Positions 42,062-50,468 of a DNA stretch of 64,000 bases are shown here, one piece after another. The notes under the pieces were generated by a model, which was not told where the DNA came from, did not search any database, and saw nothing but the letters and a program-made list of their open reading frames with translations. The stretch spans positions 992,001-1,056,000 of the forward strand of contig CAVOKJ010000002.1 of the NCBI GenBank assembly GCA_963696495.1. The letters run 5' to 3'. Source of the stretch: Bog-756 sp963696495. GTDB lineage: Bacteria; Actinomycetota; Acidimicrobiia; Acidimicrobiales; RAAP-2. Every line of letters starts with the position of its first letter. Within the stretch, counting starts at the first letter, position 1. A program made the translations under genes and the position numbers.

Positions 42062-43165
42062 GTGACCGGGTCGGAGCCATCGGAGCGCCCCGCGGCCTCG
42101 CTGCCCGAGCGGGTGCTCCTGTGGATGCCCCGCGGCGCCCGTGTGCCCGGCGGCCACGTGGTCCAGTTGGAGAAGACGGCCCGGGCACTCGGTGAAGCCG
42201 GGCTCCAGGTCACCACCGAGACCTCGCCGGACCCCTATTTCGACGGTATCGACCTCGTGCACGGCTTCGGCCTGAGTGCCGAGGAGATCCGTCACTGCCA
42301 CACCCGTCGGATACCCGTCGCCCTCTCCACCATCTACTGGGACCGCTCCTATCGAACGGACGGGGGACGCCCCCGGGCTCCGGGAGCACGCGATCTCGCC
42401 GCCCGGGGTTGGTGGGCGGCGAGATTCGCCCGTGCCGCGCTCCTGGGGAGCGGGGCCCTCATCGAGGAATGCCGGGGCACCGCCTCCAACGAGACGGCTC
42501 TGTTCGCCGCGTACGAGTCCGCCGATCTCCTCCTGCCCAACGCCGAGGGCGAGGGTGAGGCCGTCCGCCGTGATCTCGATGTCTCGACCCCGATGCACAC
42601 CGTGCCGAACGGCGTCGATCCCGATTCGTTCACCCTCCCATCCCGACCCTTCGAGGACCGTGGCTACGTCCTCTTCGTGGGCCGGATGGAGCCGCACAAG
42701 AACCAGCTCGGCCTGATCAAGGCGCTCCAGGGCTCGGGGCTGCCCCTCGTCATCGCCGGGCACGCCCACCCCGACCACCCCCGCTACGCGAAGCGGTGCC
42801 ACCGCGCCGGCGCCGGATGGGTCGACTTCCGGGGCACCGTCGAGCACGAGTCCGAGCTGGCGGAGCTGTACCGGGGGGCCCGGGTCCACGTCCTCCCCAG
42901 TTGGTTCGAGACGACCGGGCTGGTCTCGCTGGAGGCGGCTCTGAGCGGGTGCAGCATCGTGTCGACGTCGCGTGGGCATGCGAGGGAGTACTTCGGTGAG
43001 GACGCGCTGTACTGCGACCCGGGCTCGCCGGCGTCGATCCTGGAGGCGACCCGGCTCGGCTGGGTGACCCCTCCCCCGGCCGCACTGCGGGAGCGGGTGC
43101 TCGAGCGGTTCACCTGGAAGCACGTTGCCGAGGCCACCATCGCCGCCTACCGCACGATCCTCTGA
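42062..43165 (+). CDS. GT4-family glycosyltransferase
   Basis: A 367-residue GT-B glycosyltransferase. The N-terminal half includes MPRGARVPGGHVVQLEKTARAL. The C-terminal donor domain has HTVPNGVDPDSF, YVLFVGRMEPHKNQLGLIKAL, WVDFRGTVEHESELAELYRGA and the E-x7-E-like segment in SWFETTGLVSLEAALSG, all typical of family 4. I take the GTG at 42062 (VTGSEPSERP). An in-frame GTG at 42011 would add 17 basic residues. It probably adds a sugar to a lipid-linked or exported glycan. The donor cannot be read from sequence. Confidence 0.86.
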   Translation: MTGSEPSERPAASLPERVLLWMPRGARVPGGHVVQLEKTARALGEAGLQVTTETSPDPYFDGIDLVHGFGLSAEEIRHCHTRRIPVALSTIYWDRSYRTDGGRPRAPGARDLAARGWWAARFARAALLGSGALIEECRGTASNETALFAAYESADLLLPNAEGEGEAVRRDLDVSTPMHTVPNGVDPDSFTLPSRPFEDRGYVLFVGRMEPHKNQLGLIKALQGSGLPLVIAGHAHPDHPRYAKRCHRAGAGWVDFRGTVEHESELAELYRGARVHVLPSWFETTGLVSLEAALSGCSIVSTSRGHAREYFGEDALYCDPGSPASILEATRLGWVTPPPAALRERVLERFTWKHVAEATIAAYRTIL

Positions 43166-43383
43166 CCTGCTGGACCGTTGGCCCTCCGGACTGCCGCTGG
43201 ACCCCTGACCTGCCGACCTGCCGGGCTGCCGCTGGATCCGCCACCGCCGCATGGCGGCTCCTCGCCGTTTCCCCCGAGAAGTTAGGCTGCCGAGCAAGGA
43301 GCAGACGACAAGGATTCTTCGTCAAGTTCCAGGCGTGAACTTACGATGCTAGGCGTGGATTCGGGCGAGATGGAGAAGAGTCG

Positions 43384-45171
43384 TTGACCGCACAAGCCGA
43401 GGTAGCGCGCAACGTGACTACCCCTGTCTGGTTCGGGCCCGACGAGCGCCCCCTCTTCGGCTGGATCCACCTGCCACCGGACCGCATGGCCCGGGGCGGC
43501 GTGGTGCTCTGCCAGTCGCTGGCCCTCGAGGCACTCTCGGTGTACTACTCCTACCGGCTCCTGGCCGACCGGCTGGCGGCGTCGGGCCTGGCCGTCGTCC
43601 GCTTCGACTACGACGGGACGGGCGACTCCTTCGGCGGGGAGACCGACCCGGACCGGGTCGAGGCATGGCTCGGGAGTGTGCGGGCGGCGACGGACCTCCT
43701 GGAGTCGACCGGCGCACCCTCCCTGGGTCTCGTCGGCATCCGGATGGGCGGGCTGTTCGCCGCCCATGAGGCGTCCCGCCGAGGTGGCGTGGACGTGCTC
43801 GGCCTCTGGGATCCCTGCATCTCGGGAAAGGCGTTCCTGCGCGAGCAGAAGTTCCTCCGCCTGGTCAGTGGCGACGACGACAAGGGCGAGAACGAGGCGA
43901 TCGAGGCCCCCGGTCTCCGGTTCGAGCCCGAGACGGTGAAGGCCCTCTCGGACCTGGACATCACCCGGATGACCGGCACGTTGGCCGCGAAGACCATCGT
44001 GCTGGTGCCTCCCCGTACCTCGAAGCCGGCCCGGCTCGAGCGCCGTCTCGACGGGCACGAGGTGGAGTGGCAGGAGGCGACCGGCGAAGAGGCGCTGCTC
44101 GACTCCCAACGCCAGGATCCGCCCTACGACACCATCGAACGGGTCGCCACCTGGCTGTCCGATTCGTTCGATGGCGAGGTCGTTCCTGTCACCGCCCCCG
44201 GCCGCGCCTCGGCGACGGTCGGCTGGACGGCCACCGGCGAGCCGATCGGGGAGCACCCGGTCGACGTCGGATCGATCGGCCTGTTCGGCATCGTCACCGA
44301 GGGACCCGCCCCCACCGACCGGCCGGTCGTCGTGCTGGTCAACGAGGGCGGGACCCACCACATCGGACAGGCCCGGATGTGGGTGGACCTGGCTCGGCAG
44401 CTGGCCACCCAAGGCTTCCGGGTGCTTCGGTTCGACCTGAGCGGCAACGGGGACAGCGGCACGAGGCCCGGCCAACGGGCCCATGTCGCCCGCGCCCCCG
44501 AAGCCCTCTTCGACGTTCACGACGCCATGGCCGCCGTGTCGCCGGACGATCCGGCCAATGTGGTGCTGATCGGCTTCTGCTCGGGGGGCTACCAGGTCGT
44601 CGAGCAGGCACTGGCCTTCACGCCCCGCGGGATCTGCATCATCAACCCGACCTTCGCCTTCGCTCCGCCGGAACCCGAGGGCACCGCGTCACGGCCGGCG
44701 AGGCAGACATCGAGGCCGTGGTTCGTGCGGGTGATGGACCCCGCCCTCACGCTGATCGCTCGGCACCACAACTCCATCGAGGTCGACCGCTGGTCCAAGG
44801 CCGTCCACACGGGCACCTGGCCGGCTGCGGTGGCCATCCGCCGTCCCGGGGTTCCCGAGTCGGTCTGGCGACTGATCGTCGGCGCCGCCATCGACAACCC
44901 CGGGGTGGCGACGCTCGAACGCATCGCCGACAGCGACACCGACACGCTCCTCATCACCGGCGCCGACGACTACCTGCCGATCGGGCTCGGGGCCGAAGAG
45001 CGGATGCGGGCGTTGAACCGGAAGCCCAATTTCAAGCTGGAGCGGCTGATGGAACTCGACCATGCGTCGTGGGTGATGGCGCAGCGCCGCCGGATGCTCG
45101 CCGTCATCAGTGAACACGTGGTCACCACGTTCGCCGGGTCGGGGCCGTCGGCCCCTCCGGCGGCCCCATGA
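43384..45171 (+). CDS. Tandem alpha/beta hydrolase with atypical nucleophiles
   Basis: A 595-residue protein made of two alpha/beta-hydrolase domains. Domain 1 (about 10-270) has VVRFDYDGTGDS and the elbow LVGIRMGGLFA, placing R120 at the nucleophile position. Domain 2 (about 290-575) has VLRFDLSGNGDS and LIGFCSGGYQV, placing C399 there. Domain 1 recalls exosortase-A-associated hydrolases, which have an Arg in this motif, from memory. The start is TTG at 43384 with GGAGAAGAG just upstream. It lies between two glycosyltransferases and before a flippase. The reaction is unknown. Confidence 0.85.
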   Translation: MTAQAEVARNVTTPVWFGPDERPLFGWIHLPPDRMARGGVVLCQSLALEALSVYYSYRLLADRLAASGLAVVRFDYDGTGDSFGGETDPDRVEAWLGSVRAATDLLESTGAPSLGLVGIRMGGLFAAHEASRRGGVDVLGLWDPCISGKAFLREQKFLRLVSGDDDKGENEAIEAPGLRFEPETVKALSDLDITRMTGTLAAKTIVLVPPRTSKPARLERRLDGHEVEWQEATGEEALLDSQRQDPPYDTIERVATWLSDSFDGEVVPVTAPGRASATVGWTATGEPIGEHPVDVGSIGLFGIVTEGPAPTDRPVVVLVNEGGTHHIGQARMWVDLARQLATQGFRVLRFDLSGNGDSGTRPGQRAHVARAPEALFDVHDAMAAVSPDDPANVVLIGFCSGGYQVVEQALAFTPRGICIINPTFAFAPPEPEGTASRPARQTSRPWFVRVMDPALTLIARHHNSIEVDRWSKAVHTGTWPAAVAIRRPGVPESVWRLIVGAAIDNPGVATLERIADSDTDTLLITGADDYLPIGLGAEERMRALNRKPNFKLERLMELDHASWVMAQRRRMLAVISEHVVTTFAGSGPSAPPAAP

Positions 45172-45381
45172 GCCGCGGGCCCGTCGAATCCTGAATCGGC
45201 GGCACCGCGGCGACCACCTGGTCCGACCGGGTGCGCCGACGGAGAGCCGGCCCCGGCGACGGGCAGACCTATCGGTCCGCGTGTCGACAATTGGGGCTGC
45301 AGTAGGGTCGAGGTCGATGACGCACTGTGCGATGCGAAGGTCCGCAACCGCCCGGATCCGGACGACCCGACCGAGTCGGGG

Positions 45382-46392
45382 ATGACCGGGAGGTCGGAGG
45401 CACAGAGCGCCGGCACCATCCGCTGCTCCTTGATCGTCCTCAACTACGACGAACGCGACATGCTGCTCGACTGCGTCCGAAGCATGGTGGCGGCCGTCGG
45501 GGACGACGACGAGATCATCGTGGTCGACAACGGATCCACCGACGGCAGCGCCGACGCCGTGCGGACGGAGTTCCCGTCGGTCACGGTGCTCGGCCTGCCC
45601 GAGAACCGCTACATCTTCTCCCTCAACGCCGGACTCGAGGTCGCCCGGGGCCAGTACGTGGCGTTCTGCAACAACGACATGGTGGTGGAGGCCAACTTCG
45701 TCGACGAGGCGCTGTCGTGCTTCGTGAGCGAGGACATCTTCGCCGTGTGCTCGCGCGTGCTCGACCGCAACGGGTACGAGCAGGGGACCAGGACGGCCGG
45801 CTACTGGAAGCACGGCCTGATCTTCTACCAACCCCTCCCCCACGACGAGCGCTCCACGGACTGCTTCTTCGCCGTGGGAGGACAGGCCTTCTTCCGACGT
45901 GACCTGCTGTCGGCCATGGGATCGATCGACGAACTGCTCTGGCCGATGTACCACGAGGACATCGAGCTGTCCTACCGGGCCTGGAAGAACGGCTACCGCG
46001 TGGTCTACGCGCCGGGTTCGGTCTGCCACCACCGGGGAGGCCAGACCAGCCGCCGGGTGTTCACCGCCACCCAGCTCCGGTCGTTCGTGCGACAGAACGA
46101 GTTGCTCATCGTCTGGAAGGACGTGACCGACCGGGGACTGCTCGTCGACCATCTCGTGTGGATCCTCCCGAGGCTGATCGTCGCTCTGTTGCGCTGGGAC
46201 AAGGGGACGTTGATCGGATTCGGCTCCGCCCTGAAGCGGCTCCCCCGGGCCGTCCGGGCCAGGTCCCTGGCGCAAGAGGGCTTCCGGCGGACCGACCGGC
46301 AGGTTCTCGAATTGGTCAGCGCCTCGGCCATCGACGCCAGGGCGGCCCGCTCCACCTCACCGTCGTCGGTCGCGGATCCGCTGCCAGAGTGA
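45382..46392 (+). CDS. GT2-family glycosyltransferase
   Basis: A 336-residue GT-A enzyme. The N-terminal nucleotide-binding core has CSLIVLNYDERDMLLDCV, IIVVDNGSTDGSAD and FCNNDMVVEANF, with N-N-D acting as the DxD-like metal site. YHEDIELSYRAWKNGYRVVY is the acceptor-side ED block seen in rhamnosyltransferase-like members. A hydrophobic patch near 255-275 may contact the membrane. Its last 36 bases overlap the convergent flippase gene. It probably builds a surface polysaccharide with the GT4 enzyme at 42062. Confidence 0.9.
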   Translation: MTGRSEAQSAGTIRCSLIVLNYDERDMLLDCVRSMVAAVGDDDEIIVVDNGSTDGSADAVRTEFPSVTVLGLPENRYIFSLNAGLEVARGQYVAFCNNDMVVEANFVDEALSCFVSEDIFAVCSRVLDRNGYEQGTRTAGYWKHGLIFYQPLPHDERSTDCFFAVGGQAFFRRDLLSAMGSIDELLWPMYHEDIELSYRAWKNGYRVVYAPGSVCHHRGGQTSRRVFTATQLRSFVRQNELLIVWKDVTDRGLLVDHLVWILPRLIVALLRWDKGTLIGFGSALKRLPRAVRARSLAQEGFRRTDRQVLELVSASAIDARAARSTSPSSVADPLPE

Positions 46393-47928
46393 GTTGCGCA
46401 GCTCGGGCTCCAATCGGGCGACGATGAGGGCGAGGGCGGCCCACGACGCGAGGACGACCACGACGGCGCCGATCACCGCGGCCAGGCCGGAGTGGGTCGG
46501 ATGCAGGTGGATCAGCAGGAGCGCCAGTGCGCCGGCCACGACCGCCACCGGCACCACCGGGGCCAGGGCGGAACGGCCGTAGCGCCCGAAGGGGATGCCC
46601 AGGTACCGGCACACCACGATCGGGAGCACCACGAAATCGATGACGATGACCGGGGGCATGGAGCCGATGGCGGGTCCCACCGGGCCCAGCCAGAAGGTGG
46701 CGGCGATGCTGCCGGCCAGGTTCAGCACCGCTCCGATCGTGGCCACCTTGGCCAGCATCCGGTTGCGGCCCACCCCGGTAAGGAAGAGGAAGCACTGGTG
46801 GCCGGGCAGCTGGATGGCGGACACGATCCCGAGGGCGATGACGATCTCGTAGGTCTTCGGTGGCACCGAGCCCAGCCACAGTTGCAGGATCGGCTCGCCG
46901 AAGGCGGCCAGGGCGATCACGATGGGCACGGACACCACCAGGCTCACCAGCACCGAGCGGCAGAAGTAGTCCGCCTGGCGGCTGCGGTCGCCCGTCGTCT
47001 CGAAGTGGGTGTAGGTGGGCAGGAGCAGGTTGGTGCCCAGGGTGCTGAGGTTCCGGGTCAGGTTCGAGGTGTTGAGGGCGATGTTGTAGGGCGCCACCTG
47101 TGACACGGGCAGGATGATGCCGATGACGAGCGCGTCCAGCTGGTAGGCGACCACGCTGCTGAGGGCGATCGTCGCCTGCAGCCCACCGAAGCGGATCAGC
47201 TCGCCGAGGAGTGGGCGCCGGAAGCGGCCGTACCGCACGGGGGAACCGGTGATCCGCGAGGCCGCCACCGCGCTGATGACCAGGCCGAGGGCCAGGCCGG
47301 CGGTCTGGAGGATGGCCAGGGCGATGAGACCGCCTCCGGCGAGCACGGCGAGGATCTGGCCGACCTCCGTGAGGATCAGCGTGACGAGGCCGATCTGGGC
47401 CAGGCGGTCGCCCCGGCCGGCGCCGAACAGCAGAGCGTTCGGGGCGGTGGCCAGGAACGTGACCAGGGTCATCACTCCGAGGATGATGAGGGTGGTTCCC
47501 GCCACCGTCGGGGAGATGGTGCCCAACTTGAGGAACGAGGCCAGGAACGGGGCGAGTCCGGCGGTGATGCCCACCGCCACGACCCCCGACACCGCGAAGA
47601 AGGCGAACGAGGTCCGGATCACATCGGCGACACCCTCGGAGTCGCCTTCAGCGGTCAGCTTGGCGATCCGCTGGACAGCGGCCGTTCCCACGCCGACGTC
47701 CAACAGCCCGAGGTAGCCGACGATGGCCAGGAGGACGATCCACAGTCCGTAGGGGCCGGCACCGAGCTGGCGCAGGAGCACCCGGGTGAGGACCAGGCTG
47801 GCCGCCACGCCGATGAGGAAGCTGGCGTACTGCGAGACGACGTTGCGGATCAGCTGGGGGAGGCTGGCGTTCGCTGCCGACGCACCGTCAGGCTCGGGAA
47901 GCGGTCCCGGGGTGACTTCGCCGTCCAC
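46357..47928 (-). CDS. Polysaccharide flippase (Wzx/MOP superfamily)
   Basis: A 523-residue membrane protein with about 12-14 hydrophobic segments, beginning LPQLIRNVVSQYASFLIGVA and containing VLLRQLGAGPYGLWIVLLAIVGYLG, the usual opening of Wzx/MATE-like oligosaccharide translocases. It would flip lipid-linked glycan across the membrane. The start is taken at the GTG at 47928. Upstream in-frame sequence is Pro/Arg-rich and runs into lepA, so it is unlikely to be coding. It converges on the GT2 gene with a 36-bp overlap. Confidence 0.87.
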   Translation of the reverse strand: MDGEVTPGPLPEPDGASAANASLPQLIRNVVSQYASFLIGVAASLVLTRVLLRQLGAGPYGLWIVLLAIVGYLGLLDVGVGTAAVQRIAKLTAEGDSEGVADVIRTSFAFFAVSGVVAVGITAGLAPFLASFLKLGTISPTVAGTTLIILGVMTLVTFLATAPNALLFGAGRGDRLAQIGLVTLILTEVGQILAVLAGGGLIALAILQTAGLALGLVISAVAASRITGSPVRYGRFRRPLLGELIRFGGLQATIALSSVVAYQLDALVIGIILPVSQVAPYNIALNTSNLTRNLSTLGTNLLLPTYTHFETTGDRSRQADYFCRSVLVSLVVSVPIVIALAAFGEPILQLWLGSVPPKTYEIVIALGIVSAIQLPGHQCFLFLTGVGRNRMLAKVATIGAVLNLAGSIAATFWLGPVGPAIGSMPPVIVIDFVVLPIVVCRYLGIPFGRYGRSALAPVVPVAVVAGALALLLIHLHPTHSGLAAVIGAVVVVLASWAALALIVARLEPELRNSLWQRIRDRRR

Positions 47929-48077
47929 GCGCCACCGTACCTCACCGGATCCGGGTTTCGACGGTCCCTCGCCCCGTCCCCCGGGGGACGCCGACGGCCC
48001 ATCCGGCGCAGGTACGAAGGCCGGCGGCGGCACCGGTCGGCTCGGTGGCGGCGGTGGGTGCGCACCCACCGCCGGTC

Positions 48078-49865
48078 TCAGTCGTCGAGCCGGAGCGCGG
48101 AGACGAAGGCCTCTTGGGGGACCTCGACCCGACCGATGCTCTTCATCTTCTTCTTGCCCTCTTTCTGCTTCTCGAGCAGCTTGCGCTTCCTCGTGATGTC
48201 CCCGCCGTAGCACTTGGCCAACACGTCCTTGCGCCTGGCCTTGACGGTCTCGCGGGCCAGGACCCGGCCGCCGATGGCGGCCTGGATGGGCACGTCGAAC
48301 ATCTGGCGGGGGATGAGCTCGCGCAGCTTCTCGGTCATCCGCCGGCCGTAGAAGTCGGCCTGCGACCGGTGGACGATGGTCGAGAAGGCGTCCACCGGGG
48401 TGTGGTTGATGAGCAGGTCCACCTTGACGAGGTCGGAGGTCGTGTACCCCTCGGGCTCATAGTCGAGGCTGGCGTAGCCCTTGGTCCGGCTCTTCAGCTG
48501 GTCGAAGAAGTTGACGACCACCTCCGCCAGCGGGATCGCGTAGACGAACTCGACGCGCTCGGGCGAGAGGTACTCCATCTTGACCATCTCCGCCCGACGG
48601 CCCTGGCACAGGTCCATCACCGTGCCCGTGTACTCCGCCGGGGTGAGGATGGTGGCCCGCAGCATGGGCTCGTCGACATGGTCGAGCTGAGTCGGCTCGG
48701 GGAGCTCGCTCGGATTGTCCACGTCGACCATGGTGCCGTCGTTGAGGTAGGCCCGGTAGGCCACCGAGGGGGCGGTGGCGATGAGGGACAGGTCGAACTC
48801 CCGCTCGAGCCGCTCGCGGACGATCTCCATGTGGAGGAGGCCGAGGAAGCCACACCGGAAACCGAACCCGAGGGCCCGGGACGACTCGGGCTCGTAGGTG
48901 AAGCTGGCGTCGTTCAGCCGAAGCTTCTCCAGCGCGTCCCTCAGGTCGGGAAGCTCGTCACCGTCGATGGGGAACAGCCCGCAGAACACCATCGGCTTGG
49001 GGTCCCGATAGCCGGCCAGCGCCGCGGCCGCCGGGCGGCTCGCGGTGGTCACCGTCTCGCCGGAGCGGGCACCGCCCACGTCCTTGATGCCGGCGATCAG
49101 GTAGCCGACCTCGCCGGGGCCGAGCTCGTCCACGGGAACGGTGGCCGGCGTACGGATGCCGATCTCCTCGATCTCGTGGTTGCTGGCCGCCTGCATGAAC
49201 CGGAGGCGGGCGGTGCCGAGCAGCGTCCCCTGCATGACCCGGATCGAGCTCACGACCCCCCGGTACTGGTCGTAGGCCGAGTCGAAGATGAGGGCCTGCA
49301 GCGGTGCATCCGGATCGCCGGTCGGAGGCGGTATCCGCTCGACGATGGCGTCGAGCAGCTCGGGCACGCCCTCCCCGGTCTTCGCCGAGATGTGGAGGAT
49401 GCCGGACTCCTCCAATCCGAGGACCTGCTCGATCTCGGCCGCACACCGTTCCGGGTCGGCGGCGGGAAGGTCGATCTTGTTGAGAACGGCCACGATCTCG
49501 AGGTCGTGCTCGATGGCCTGGTAGCAGTTGGCCAAGGTCTGCGCCTGAATGCCCTGGGAGGCGTCGACCAGCAGCACGGCGCCTTCGCAGGCGGCCAGCG
49601 AACGGCTCACCTCGTAGCCGAAGTCGACGTGGCCCGGCGTGTCGATGAGGTGGAGGGTGTGGTCCTTCCACGGCACCCGGACGTTCTGGGCCTTGATGGT
49701 GATCCCCCGCTCCCTCTCGATGTCCATCGAGTCGAGGTACTGCTCGCGCATCTGGCGGGGGTCGACCGCACCGGTCAGCTCGAGGATGCGGTCCGACAGG
49801 GTCGACTTGCCGTGATCGACGTGGCTGATGATGGAGAAATTGCGGATGCGGTCGACGGAGAGCAC
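48078..49865 (-). CDS. lepA: Elongation factor 4 (LepA)
   Basis: A 595-residue translational GTPase. G1 is SHVDHGKSTLSDR, the switch has ERERGITIKAQ, G3 is DTPGHVDFGYEV, G4 is NKIDLP and G5 is SAKTGEG. The C-terminal LepA-specific region has GGDITRKRKLLEKQKEGKKK, the family tail. It acts at the ribosome, affecting initiation or back-translocation. The start is GTG, giving LSVDRIRNFSIISHVDHGKS. It is divergent from rpsT, a widely conserved pairing. Confidence 0.96.
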   Translation of the reverse strand: MLSVDRIRNFSIISHVDHGKSTLSDRILELTGAVDPRQMREQYLDSMDIERERGITIKAQNVRVPWKDHTLHLIDTPGHVDFGYEVSRSLAACEGAVLLVDASQGIQAQTLANCYQAIEHDLEIVAVLNKIDLPAADPERCAAEIEQVLGLEESGILHISAKTGEGVPELLDAIVERIPPPTGDPDAPLQALIFDSAYDQYRGVVSSIRVMQGTLLGTARLRFMQAASNHEIEEIGIRTPATVPVDELGPGEVGYLIAGIKDVGGARSGETVTTASRPAAAALAGYRDPKPMVFCGLFPIDGDELPDLRDALEKLRLNDASFTYEPESSRALGFGFRCGFLGLLHMEIVRERLEREFDLSLIATAPSVAYRAYLNDGTMVDVDNPSELPEPTQLDHVDEPMLRATILTPAEYTGTVMDLCQGRRAEMVKMEYLSPERVEFVYAIPLAEVVVNFFDQLKSRTKGYASLDYEPEGYTTSDLVKVDLLINHTPVDAFSTIVHRSQADFYGRRMTEKLRELIPRQMFDVPIQAAIGGRVLARETVKARRKDVLAKCYGGDITRKRKLLEKQKEGKKKMKSIGRVEVPQEAFVSALRLDD

Positions 49866-50147
49866 GGAACGGCCAGCGTACCCAAGCCCACCCGAACTCC
49901 GTCACACGCCGGGTGGCCGGTGCCGGGGGAAGTGGGGGTGCGGGTCGGTCCGAGGGACGGGACCTCCCGGCGGTGGCCGCCGGGTCGGGTGGGGCTGCTA
50001 CCCTATGAGGTCTCCGGATTCGGGATCCTCACGGATCCTCCGGGGTCCCATCTCAGCGAGGAACTGCCGACCGCCCGAGCACCCAGGTGCGGAGGTCGCA
50101 CTGCGGCATCTCCCCCGGACCCGACCGACCAGCACGACGAGGAACCA

Positions 50148-50417
50148 GTGGCAAACATCAAGAGTCAGATCAAGCGCAACCGGCAGACCGTCAAGCGGCA
50201 GGCCCGCAACAAGGCGGTCAGGTCCGAGCTGAGGACCCGGACCAAGCGGGCGGTGAGCGCCATCGAGGAGGGGGCGGAGAACTCCGACGAGGCGCTGCGG
50301 TTGGCCATCAAGCGGATCGACAAGGCGGCGGCCAAGGGCGTCATCCACAAGAACCAGGCGGCCAACCGGAAGTCCCGCCTGATGAGAAGGGCCGCCTCGG
50401 CCTCCGCCGACGCCTGA
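50148..50417 (+). CDS. rpsT: 30S ribosomal protein S20
   Basis: An 89-residue, strongly basic protein: VANIKSQIKRNRQTVKRQAR at the N-terminus and KGVIHKNQAANRKSRLMRR near the end, the S20 signatures. It binds 16S rRNA early in 30S assembly. It starts at GTG with GAGGA seven bases upstream. In the 282-bp gap to lepA, TACCCT (near 49999) is a possible -10 box. A 7-bp stem hairpin follows the stop. Confidence 0.95.
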   Translation: MANIKSQIKRNRQTVKRQARNKAVRSELRTRTKRAVSAIEEGAENSDEALRLAIKRIDKAAAKGVIHKNQAANRKSRLMRRAASASADA

Positions 50418-50421
50418 CGCA

Positions 50422-50438
50422 CCGGGCCGTCGGCCCGG
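50422..50438. terminator. Hairpin after rpsT
   Basis: CCGGGCC (50422-50428) and GGCCCGG (50432-50438) pair perfectly over a three-base loop, 5 bases after the rpsT stop and 30 bases from the stop of the convergent binding-protein gene. No U-run follows. Confidence 0.65.
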
Positions 50439-50468
50439 ACGGTCACCTCGGCGGGTAGATCCGGAGCG

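Noticed and set aside
43166..43260. Repeated CTGCCGCTGGA motifs (43191-43201 and 43226-43236)
   Set aside because: Only two short copies in low-complexity GC-rich sequence; not enough for a structured repeat.
48045..50147. A long in-frame extension upstream of rpsT
   Set aside because: It is antisense to lepA. S20 begins at the GTG at 50148 with a ribosome-binding site.
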